64,000 bases of DNA from Metaphire vulgaris (lineage: Eukaryota > Annelida > Clitellata > Crassiclitellata > Megascolecidae): NCBI GenBank assembly GCA_018105865.1, contig CM030833.1:9589881-9653880 (forward strand). Direction: 5' to 3'. The position numbers and the translations under genes were made by a program. Shown in pieces: positions 24,101 through 36,300 of this stretch (positions within the stretch are counted from its first letter, which is position 1; the number at the start of each line of letters is the position of its first letter). The notes beneath the pieces were generated by a model. The model ran no database searches, had not been told where the DNA came from, and saw only the letters and a program-made list of their open reading frames with translations.

Positions 24101-27100
24101 AAGCCATTTATTTTCTGTTGATATTATTTTTTTCTCCAATTCTTTTTTTATGGTCCAAGATTCACATCCATATATTAGTAGTACTGCACAAGTGTTGAGA
24201 ATTCTTATTATTGTTTTCATCTCAATGCCATGTCTTTTGCAAATGTTGGTATGTAGCCTGCTGAATGTAGACCTTGCTATTCTTCTTTAGATCTCCAAGT
24301 CTGAGCCTCCTTCTGCTTCCAATTCACTTCCCAAGTAAACGAAGTTCTTCACCATTTCATTTTTGTTGTGTGTAACATTCTCCCACTCTCTTTGTAATTG
24401 GCATTATTTTTGTTTATTAATGTTTATTTTTAATCCAAATTTTCTGCTTGCCGTTAGTAAGGCCACTGTTTATTCTGCAACCCTTGAAATGCATCTGCTA
24501 TTAGACTTGAATCATCAGCATATTCTGCATCATCTATATTTTTTGTCTTTAGAGATATTACCAACCCATTCATGTTTTCAATCCGTCTCGTGATGTAGTC
24601 TAGGTATAAAAAGGTAAAGGTAGTCCCATACTCGATTTCGAGCTGATCTTCGGTTACTAGGCAAGCAGCAACGCAGGTGGCTTGCGCTATTAATCTAGAG
24701 TAGGTTGCCATTACTTTCTCTAGACCAGCGGTTCTCAACCTGTGGGTCGCGACCCCCAAGGGGGTCGAATGACGATTTGCCAGGGGTCGCCCGAGACCAT
24801 CAGAAATATGGGGTTGTCACTTTTCTTGTTATTGTACAAGATTTTTCTCAGTGGTAGTTACGACGTACTAGTTGTTTTACTATAATTGTCATTCGAGGAT
24901 AGACATGGAGACAATTAAATAGGCCTAATAACGATTTCGAACATTTTGATTGTCATAGCATTATTATTTTTGGCAATTTACATTGTGAACGAAAATAATT
25001 TTACCGTTGGGGGGTCGCCACATAATGGGGAATTGAATTAAAAGGGTCGCGGCACTATAAAGGTTGAGAACCGCTGCTCTAGACCCTTCGCAGCTTAAAG
25101 CTGCTACCAATTAATTGACGCCTAAGTGATGAACAGCTTGGTTGAGTGATGAACAGCTTGGTTGGGTGATGAACAGCTTGGTTGGCCGCCGGCACCATGG
25201 CTAGATCCATCCAAGTATTAACCATGCTCGATGCAGCTTAACTTCAGTGTTCTGACGGGAACCGATCGTACAGCGCCTACATTTAATCACAAGACAGTTA
25301 ATCATGGGACAGTTAATCATGGACCTTTAATCACGTCAAAAATTTATCATGAGACAGTTAATCACATGAACAGTTAATCAGGGGACATTTATTTACCTAG
25401 GTTTGGACAAATGTGCTTGTTGGGCTATTACACCATCTAAAATTTATTCTCAATATTTCCCTGGATTGCTGAAATAAAAGAAATAAAAATTTTAAGAAAT
25501 CTATTTATTTAAATTCTTGATATTTCCACTTCTGCTTTTCTTTCTCTAATATCTGTGAATGCAAGATGTGTACTATAAGGAAACAGATGCCTTCAACTAT
25601 TGGTATTGTTATGAGATGCTCTCTTGGTTCTGGATTGTACTGATTTACTTGCTTACTTGGTTATGTGGATTTGTAGTCTTTGGTTGTTATCTTCCTCTTC
25701 CGGTTTCATGTTGAGTTTAATGGACGTTATGAAATTATATTTTATTTTAAATCAACGAAAATCTTGTCTTTAATACAACATCGCGCTGCGAGTCCTCAAC
25801 AGTGTTTATGGAAAATCATACTTTTCCCAGGACAACCTATTCATAAGCTGCACTGTCTAGCAGGCCATAGTTCAGGCAGCTGTGACTAATGCCAAGGTTC
25901 GCTCAGCTACGGCTTGGGAGTCAGATTCACAGAGCGATTAAGGCATACCTTGGCCAAGTACCTTCCTTGGCCTTTCCCTCCCCTCCCTTGTGCCGCCGAC
26001 CATCAAGCAATCGGTGAACAACAAACATCCCAACCACTTTGGCCTGAAACCAGTTTGGAGACGTCAAGATTGGGGAATAGAGTGGCCGTCTGTTGACCCA
26101 ATTTCAAAGTAGATCATGCATAATTATGCAATTCAAGAAGTCTGTAGGCTCCTAAAATTTCGTTGTCAACTTATACGCGTGTCATAGTAAATTTCCTTAT
26201 TTTTTAAACCTAAAAACAGGGTCGACTTATCTGCGAGGTCGACTTAACTACGAGTATATACAGTATGTCAGGCAATCTCGGGTCCGTGAACTTGGGTCCA
26301 TTGAGTTAAAATGCTGCAACTGGAGTTTGCACAGTGATACAGCTATGAAATTTGGTAGTCACACTGAGAAATGAACTCTCAATGCATTTCAAATGACTGG
26401 AAGTTGTCATTACACTGCTAAATACATTGATTTTGAAACGATATATGTATATATCATGTTAAAATCAATGCATTTCGCATACATTGGGTGCTGCTGATAT
26501 TGGCAGAATATATAGTAATTAGCACCGGAATCTAGTAGGCAAGAATTTGGCTTTATACCCACCATAAGTATGAAAAGGTCTGAAGGTCTGACCCAATCCA
26601 ACCTAATCCAACCCAACCCATTGGTTAAACCGACCCATGGCCATCTCTGTCCTTGGGTTCAATAGCGGCTGAGAACTGGGAGAATAAAATGAGGATCAGT
26701 TCCAGACAACCATTCGACTATATCATTGGCGTAGCCACACGGAGGTATCAGCCCCTATTCTGGCAGGGACCCCGGCTGTGGGATTTTGGCAAGACCATTG
26801 AGAAATTTCCAGGAGGGGTAAGTAGCATGATCGATAAGAATACATGAATTTGGGGATAACTTCTTGACGAACCTTTTTCACCCGAAATTCTACATGTTCT
26901 CCCCTATTTCGGAATCCTGGCTACGCCACTGGACTATATTCCTGGTAATGATGTTGTGATCCTACTCAATGCATATAAAGCCTAATTCTTGCCTACTAGA
27001 TTCCGGTGCCTAGATCAGCAGTATCCAATATATGCAAAATACATTGATTTTTAAGATGATATCGTTTTTAAATTAATGTATTTCGCAGTGTAATAACGTC

Positions 27101-27286
27101 ATCAACTTCCAGTACTTGAAATGCGTAGAGAGTTCATTTCTCAGTGTGACTACCAAATTTCATAGCTGTATCACTGTACAAACTCTAGTTGCAACAGTTA
27201 AGAGAGGCTATGGTGTTAAAAACTCAATGGACCCAAGTTCGCAGACCTGAGCATGGCAGACGCCAGTCCTTACTTTAAGAGGTCTA

Positions 27287-27345
<59 letters not shown>

Positions 27346-30300
27346 CAGCACTAAGAAGCAGCTGCAGTATTTCTAATTGACTAGAGACAACTGTTTAGTT
27401 CAGTGATTTTTAACCTTTTTATGATCACCTACCCCTGAAACAAGTATAAGAGAACAAAGTATCCCCTACCAGCATACCTTATCCCAGGACAAACGTGTGT
27501 GCTCTGCAATATTTTGAAAAAAAAGAATTGCAACAAACTTCTGTCACAGACAGACATGGGTCAATTACGTTTTAAGCAATTGCAATTACATTACAATTAT
27601 ACGGATTTTTGTCAATTACAATTACAATTACAGCCAATTACATCGGGACCAATTACAATTACAATTACAAACATCTCAATTACAATTACAATTACTTTTC
27701 ATTCCTCTTTCTGCTTCTTTAAAAACTTAAGTGTCTAAAATAATTAACATAAATTAGTTCAACAAATTCATATGCTACGGCCTATTTATAAAACCGTAAC
27801 ACAAAGTTTCACAAACCTGCAAATGAGTCAACAATTTTAAAGTAGCCTTTTTCGAGCATGACACTAATTCACCACAAAACCGGCACTTCACTTTAACATT
27901 TGCATTGGAAACAGCATTATTAAAGTCATCAGACTTTTCTAAATAATTCCATATTACTCCTTCTTGATCTACGCTCATCTTTACTGGCATTAAACTTTCA
28001 TTCACAAAAAAGTGCAGCCGCAGAACAGTAGACAAATGATAAGCTGGTTGCCTTCCAATTTGAAAGGCAGTAAAAAGTAAATGCCGGTAAGTAAATGTTT
28101 GCATGGCAACTGACCAGAGCAGTGAGTCCATTAACCAATAACCGTTGTGCTTTGACAATTCACTAACCATCCACTGTATTCACTGCGATACATTCATAGA
28201 CTGACAAGACTTCGGCTCATACATGCTAAGACGCTATTAGAACTTATAAAACTCACATTCCGGTAATTGGGTAAATCAATTACAATAGCTCAGTTACAAT
28301 TACAATTACACACACATGACAATTACAATTACAATTACATGTAATTGAACTTTCCACAGATCAATTACAATTACAATTACATTGGCAAAATGTAATTAAT
28401 TACAATTGAATTACAATTATAATTGTAATTGACCCATGTCTGGTCACAGATTACCGGTATGTGCACATGCCAAAAGGTGGGATTTTTCTTTAGAATTTCT
28501 AATTTAGCACAAACATTTCTACATTATTTGTACAGTGTGCAGAGTAAATTGTAGTAAAGGTCTTTAAAACAGACTTTATTTCCGGATCATTCTGCATATC
28601 CCCACAATGTCCTTCGAGTACCCCAAGGGGTACTATTACCTTTGGTTTAGAACCACATTTCTGAAATGTTGCGTTGATGTCGCAATAGCAGTGACACATT
28701 CTGCTACATCTGTGGAGAGTTTACGTTGAAAGCGCAGAAATGGAGTATGACAGCATTCATAAAGAAAGCATCTGAGTTATACTTTGGGCAGAAATCCATT
28801 CTTAGCCATGCAATTTGCACCCTTAAGTCACCAAACTCATCGCTCACCCCCACCACAACTTTCAGAATTCCATGTCCATTTATTTTAAGCTCTTTAGCTT
28901 GACTTTGCGACTTTGGTAAACCTGTTTGACTGTTTGCTCCAACTCTTGAACTACCTAACTATCTTACGCATTTAATAACCCCCCCATGAATGCATCGGTG
29001 TTGATAATCAGTTATCAACCTGTGAGCTGATGGCTGATGAAGAGATTGTGGTAGAGGTCTGCGAGAGGCAAGAATCCACTCCCACCCCCCGACAGTCAAC
29101 CTCACTCCCACCCCGCGACTGTCAACCCCGAGACGGCTAACACTGCTGTTGCCCTGTGGCTTTTTATCTTAAACCCCGCCTGCCCTGTGATCGGCTTTCA
29201 GACCTTTCCACCTATATGCGTTACTGTATTACATCAGCAGCATGTACTCTGGTCTTCATGTAAAAATTACGAAATAGACACAGCCAACTAGTTCAGAGAC
29301 ATTCCCTTTACAAGTTTAAGGCTTCTCATGGCCAACTACCGGTATACGTGAAATGAAACACAGCAACTTGCCATTTGTTCAGAGCTGACCCGTCCCCACA
29401 GATACCCGATTGCGTAAGTCCTCACACCTGTGGGGCACCCGGAATACTCCTCCCCACCCATTGGATGGCTAGCCTAGTTTTGGTAGTGAGCATTACCTTC
29501 GTTACATCGCCAATTCACCTCTCACTAAAGTTTGATGTTGGACAAATGGTGGGGAGCTAAAGAGTTTTTACTGTATCATATCTTCATTGAATTCTAATAT
29601 CAAGATTTTTATGTGAATCTTTGCTAATATTTTCTCAATGTGTGTTTTAGCTGGGTGGTGTATCAGTAAATCGAAAATACACTCGTTGCATATTTCGTGC
29701 CATTTCTCAAATGCTTGCAGTGGGATATGGACAAGGTCCTCCTGTAACAACTTCTGAGACATGGGTGGTTATGGCAAGCATGCTGATTGGAATAACGCTT
29801 TATACGCTGTTTGTAGCTTATATGGCGCGTCTTGTTGCTTCTCTTGATTACTCTGGGACAAAGTATGATGCTATGGTAAATTTTTATTTTAGAATCAGAG
29901 AAAATATATTGAAATTCTGTTGAGTGTACTGACAAGGAAAATCTATTTGCTGTTGATTTGGTTAGCTGGATGAATTTGATTGTGTTTGGTTAGTTGATTT
30001 GTAGGTCATTTCATGGTGACTGATAACTGATTGCATGGTTGAATGACTTATGCTGTGACAAATTTGTTGCCAAATGTAACAGTTGTTTGTATCATTGGTT
30101 CTAAGTGACTTTGGTATACTTCTTCCTGATATAGATATCTGGTGTAAAAGAATTTATGCGCTTTCACAAAATACCAATTCCTTTGCAACGTCGTGTTCTC
30201 AACTTTTACGACCACAAATACAGAAGAAAGTTCTTTGACAATGAAAAATTTCTAAACCATAACATTGTATCTCCTCCACTGAGAAAGGTTGGTTGAACAC

Positions 30301-33300
30301 AATATATTCAAATGAATTTTAGAAGTGGATTGCATTGCATGCATCATATTGTAATGTTTGGTCTTTCAAATTATTGACAGTTGGATGTAAATGTTGCTAT
30401 GGCATGTTAATAGTTAAATAGAGCTATTAATATGGCATTGCAACTAAGGTTGTTAAAACTGCTGGTTTTGAAGGACCGGTTAACCGTTCAAAAAAGACCG
30501 GTTAACCGCTCGTTAGCGACAGTCTGGTGTCGTGCCAACATCAAAGCGCTTTGAGGCCGGCGTCCTGTGCGTCTACATCAAAGCACTTTGATGCCGCCAG
30601 CGCCTATGCCGGCGTCCTGCACAGCTTCATCAAAGCACTTATGTTTTCAAATTGAAATTACAGTTAACTGATCAAAGTTAAAAGGACCGGTCTTTGCTCT
30701 TAGGACCGGTTAACCGTTAACAACCTTAATTGTTGTACTTATTGACCCTAGTACTTATCGACCCTAGTGCGTAGACTGACGATGACCGACTGATGCCTTC
30801 AGCTGAGATCCAGTACACGATCCATGCTGTACGTCCCTCCTCCGGTGTCCAGACTAAATCGTGGACGACAAAATAGCGGAGACAAAATCGCGCCGACAAA
30901 ATCGCGGACGACAAAATAGCGCAAAATAGCACAAAACAAGAAACGATAGAGAGCACAACTTTCAATTTAACATGTTTATTAAAATTCATAAAACATTATC
31001 AAAATGTCTCTCTATATTAATCAATAACATCAGTAAAAAATGTCTCTTCATATTAGTCAATCACGTAGAAGCAAATAATAAAATGTTAAAAATGTCTCTG
31101 CATATTAAGAAATCACGTAGAAGCAAAAACTAAACATGTCTCTGCATGTCAATCAAGCACGTTGAAGCATATATATACTAAACTGTTAAAAATTTCTCTT
31201 CATATTAGTCAATCACTTAGAAGCAAACAATAAACTGTTAAAATTTCTCTTCATAATAATCAATAACGTAAAGTAGAGACAGTACCGTTCGTTCCATATG
31301 TGTTACGACATGTGTTTTCTCTTATTAGATGGAAATATTAGACGAAACACTCCGTAGGTAATCCGATAACGGCCTGTTTCCATATGTTGTAAGCAGAGCT
31401 CGGAGGCGACGATCGAGCTCAATTTAACTTGTTTATTAAAATTAATACAACTACAAAGCTAATCAAAGACGTAGAAGCATTTACTAAACTGTTAAAAATG
31501 TCTCTTCATATTAATCAATAATGTATAATTAAATAAGGTCTCTTCATATCAATCAATCACGTCGCTCTGTTCCTATCGCACGATTACGTTGGCGCTATTT
31601 TGTCGTGTTTATTGAGCTATTTTGTCGTGCACTGTTTTGTCGCGGTTTTTTCACTATTTTGTCGCGCGCTATTTTGTCGTCCGTGATTTTGTCTCCGCGA
31701 TTTTGTCGCCGCTATTTTGTCGTCCGCGATTTTGTTATGATACCCCCTCCTCCGTCTAAGACTGCGAAGTTCGGAGAGAGATCCGTCACTCGAGACAATC
31801 CTCTGTTATGGAACTCGCTCCCGGACTCGGTGACCACCGTCACCTCCTTCGAGTCGTTTGCGATTAAACTCAAGACGCACCTTTTTAATACCTCGTTTGA
31901 TCGTTCCACGTAAAGCACTCTTGACTTTGGCCCTAGCTATGTTACTGCGCTATAGAAATTGTCATGAAGAATAGAATAGAATAGAATTGCAACATATTAT
32001 AAAAAGTCTTTCAAAAGTTAAGAAATGTCAATATCCAGCAAGGTCATCATATCATATCCATTGCCATGATGCTTTGCTGCTTCATATTTTAGGTAATATT
32101 TCCTTTTTGATTCTTGCTGTTTATGATTTATTTTATTTTTCTGATGCCTTATTTGAATGTGTAATTAACTTTTTGGAGTATTTTATAATTATATAGGCTG
32201 CTTTTCTAAAATTCTGATTACAGAGCCTATTGGGCTACTTGCAAAGAGTCCTATGCCAAAATAAGAAAATTCTAGAATAAAGGTTTTCAGATTAAAATTG
32301 TTTTCCATATTTTCGCGCAGACTGCCCGTACCCTGCGGATAGTCTGCACCCACAGATAGCCCGCAAAAAATACTTATCCTGTAAAATTTTAATCAGTAAG
32401 TCCGCACTTTTGCATTGCCCACATCTTCCCATTGCCCACAACCTCCCATTCACAGGGGATTGGAGACAAAGGCATTGCCGTCACGGGGCGGGAGAGGGGT
32501 TGACCAGGGTGGGTGGGGTGGGGAGGAGTCTTGTCCCGTGCAGACCTCTACTACCAACCATGGTAGACTTAAGTGTCTCTGTCATATCTGTACTCTGTAC
32601 TTTCTTTGTATACCTGTAGACTGGCGTCAGCTGCCTGGGGTTGGTCATCTGCTTTGGCTCTGTGTTGACTCTGCCCACTAGTTATGCCTCTGCATGTCTA
32701 TGGTGCTGGATATGTTACCCCATTACCGGTAGAGTCTGAGCAGGGTCGTGCTAGTGGCATAGGATGGGGTGGGGAGAGTCATCTGCTCCAGGCAGCACGT
32801 TCCTAAGGGCAGAATTTTGAGGGGTAGAAATTTGTAGGGGTGGAAAATTATAAGTTGAAGAAAGAGAAATAGCCTCTTCTCATAGCATTGACAAGGCAAA
32901 GGTATGCCGGAGAAATGCTAGTGCTGATGACATTTTCTTTTGCTCCTCACATGGCTCTTCTGCCCCGGGCGGCGCCAACCTATGCTACACCACTGGGTCA
33001 TGCTGGTACAAGACTGTGGTCAGCTACAAACATTCCTGACAGCTGTGGCAACCAACGTAACTTGATACAGCTGACATCAGATAAGCTGATATCTTCGTGG
33101 TGAACAAAGGTCCAAATCTGTGTTCTGCAGTATGTTGACATGATTTCTGTAGAATTAGAATCAGATTGCCTGCACCTCCGCATAGCCCGCGCCTGGCATT
33201 TTTGTTTGTAAAAATTGCATAGCCCGCCGGCAGTCTGAGTGAAAATACGGTACATTATACATTTGTGGACCATAAGAGTCTGAACAGCATATCATCTGGT

Positions 33301-36300
33301 CAGAAAAAATTTAATCTTATTTTGCATTTTGCTTTTGATCATGGGTATTGGGGATTTTCCGGGTGTCTGTGCTTGCATATTCTGCCTTCTTGGCTTCAGC
33401 TGCAGCACCCAGTCTTCAGTCATCTATCCCTTTGATTCTTTGAAGGATATTCTGACCACAGATCCACATGAAGCTGAAGTCTTTGCCCACTTGAGTACAA
33501 GAAGCCAAATTCATAGTCCAGTATCAGGCTCTTCCTACAATCTGACCAAAGTCACTATCGTCAGGCATGTCTTAGGACCATCTCAGCAGAACATTCCCAG
33601 GAACTGGCTTTATGCACTTATTGCTTCTTGCGGTCTGTGCATGGATGATGAGGCAGTTAGACAATTATTGTTGACCACCGCTTCAATACCAATATCTGCG
33701 AATGGCGCCTCTGCCCTTGTGGAGAACAGGATTTGGAGGTGGGATTGCAAGGACTGTCTTGCTTGTTGTGTTCCACGTCACCCAATGATCAGCAACATGG
33801 CCTACTGGGCACTAACTCAAGTGGGCATTCCATCTGTTAAAGAGAATCATCTGGTCTCTCAAGCTACAGCATAAATTTTGACAAAGCTGCATCAGCATCT
33901 GTGGTAGGCAGTTGACTAGGCTACTGCAAATCGGGCATCTCGGGACAAGACTTATAAAAATTTGCAGCAGATGCAGAAGCCACTGGCTAGAACTGTTTGT
34001 AAAGTGTGACAATCAGAACACATCACTTTGACCTGCACTCATCTCCATTGGCTACCAGCAATGTTCTCTCTACGCTGTGCGCGTGTGCGCACGCACAGAG
34101 GTCGCAAGGCAAGCGCACAAAGGAAAAAATGGAGCACACAATTTTTGAACATTGTTTCCATTGCTTTCATATTATACATGTACTTACTGCACAGAAGTTG
34201 ACTTTCCATATACAATTTTGCACACAAGAAATTTCATGCGCACACGTAATACAAAAAATTAGAGGGAACATTGGCTACCAGTACAGTACCGCATACAATA
34301 AAAGATTGTGTTCATCACCCTTAAGATGCTAACAAAACATCAACCTAGTCCGCTGGCAGACATCATCAAGCTACAGGAGCAGCCTCGAATACTGAGGTCA
34401 CGAAGTGCTAACAGACAGCTACAGCGGTGTACTCACCTATCTTTCACCGATCATTCCTTTGCCAACCTGTTCCATCTGTTTGGAGTAACAAGCAGGACAT
34501 ACTGGATATATCTGGATACTGGATGTAGGATACTGGATACTGGATATAGGTTTCCTTAAGGTATGTCCTAGCCAACTCCATTTTCTCTTTTGTATTTGCT
34601 TCTTGATTGGATCTTGTTTTGTGATTTTCCATAGTTCTTCGTTACTTATCTTATTTGGCCACCATATACCGTATATACTCGAGATAAAGTCGATCCGAGT
34701 ATAAGTCGACCCCTAGATTTTGGGTATTTGAAGGTGTCTAAAGTCATTGACCCGAGAATAAGTTGAAGTGACGTCATCGCGGCGAACCCTCTTGAGGTGA
34801 TAGTGAGAGTCGGAACAATGGCGGACGCGAAGTGGGCATGTGGCGGCAGCGGCGCCATTGTTTTGATGAAAAAACTGCGTTTTAGCTTTGAACTATCGAG
34901 AAGCTGAACGATTTTCACATTCCCAGATTGATTCCTGACGATTAGGAAAATTTTAAACCTGCTATTCGCTCATCCTTGACAATATAAAAGTCTTAATTAC
35001 CGGTAATCTTGATTTTTTTATATTTATGTAGCGCCAATATTTAATTAATATTTATGTGGCGCCTATAAATTACCAATCTTAAAAGCGCTGATGTGAACTT
35101 TTATTTAGATGCCGTAGCATATGTTGAAAATAATTACGCAGTTAGCTAAATTAATTATTTTCGACAGGCTATGTATGGAAACTTTACCCAACAGTTAGTG
35201 CCTCGAGTATAAGTCGAGGTCAGGATATATAACCTGTGAATTGGCCTTAAATTTCTCGACTTTATCACGAATATATACGGTACCTACCATCTTTCGCAGG
35301 CATCTGTTTGCAAAGCTCTATATCTTTGTGTTATTGATACTCGAGTACTTCCAGCTTTCTGCCCCATGCAGTAAGACCGCTTTAACATTGGTGTTGAAAA
35401 TTCTCACTTTGGTATTCAGGCTGATATGCTTGGATTTCCATAGCTCCTGATTACCATCAAGTCAGTCATATAAAACAAGGCAAATGTTGAAGTGGGAACC
35501 CCAGGATAAAAGAAAGAGAGGAAGATGGAAAAACACACTGGAAAAAGAGATGAGGGTAAACAAGATAAAATGGTCAACTATGGAAGTGATCGCGGAAGAC
35601 AGAGCAAAGTGGAGAGAACTTGTCAGCGGCCTATGCTCCACAAGGAGTGCAAAAAAGACTGAACTGAACTTGATGGTAATATAATTGAATAGTTACTGAA
35701 AGGCTGATCTTTTGAATGATTATAATTTTGTGTATGTAATTTGATTTCTCAGTTGTTTTATGCTTGACTGAATATATGGCTTGTTGACTAATTGATTTAT
35801 TTTTGGGTTGACCAGTTTATTATGTGATCTAGCAGCCGGTTGATTAACTTGATTTATTTAAATTTAGGAGATATTGATGTTCAGCTGTCGTCATTTGGTC
35901 CGCAATGTGTCATTCTTTAAGGATGCATCAACTGAATTTATTTATAATATTGTCAGTCGACTGAAATTTCAGGTTTATTTTCCAAGAGAAATAATTGTCC
36001 ATGCCGGTATGATTCAAAAAGCATATAATGCACATGTTATTCAAATCATGGATGTATTTAAGTTTGAGTCGATAGCAGTGAATTAGCTTTGGTTTATAAT
36101 CTTATAGATGATTTTCTATTTAAATTTTTTCTTTAATTAATGCAGTCATTTTTTGCTTATATGGACAATAATATTGAACATTTGATATTTGTAACTTTAT
36201 ACTGAATGGTTTTATTTCAAGTAACCATACTGTTTTTATAAATCAGACATGGCCCTTATGGCTAAACAGAATGGTCATACCGTCTACACTTTTGCTGCCT

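Larger units (their letters stand above)
27413..28675. mobile_element. Outer hAT-like element split by the BED-finger hAT insertion
   Basis: Left side cagtgatttttaacc...cacctacccctgaaac and right side gagtaccccaaggggtac...ggtttagaaccac are the two ends of a CAGTGGTTCTCAACC-type hAT element. The inner element at 27551-28442 interrupts it. The outer target duplication was not resolved. Confidence 0.5.
30735..31985 (+). mobile_element. L2-like LINE 3' end, interrupted by a Mutator-like element
   Basis: Left of 30844 the frame ends VPPP; right of 31744 it resumes SKTAKFGERSVTRDNPLLWN, SLPDSVTTVTSFESF and KTHLFNTSFDRST with a stop. Removing the insertion and one target copy rejoins PPPSKTAKFGERS exactly as in the copy at 41830-42600 (PPPSKTPKFGERS). 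3' end: GCACTCTTGACTTTGGCC and a (GAATA)n tail at 31970-31988. Confidence 0.85.
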
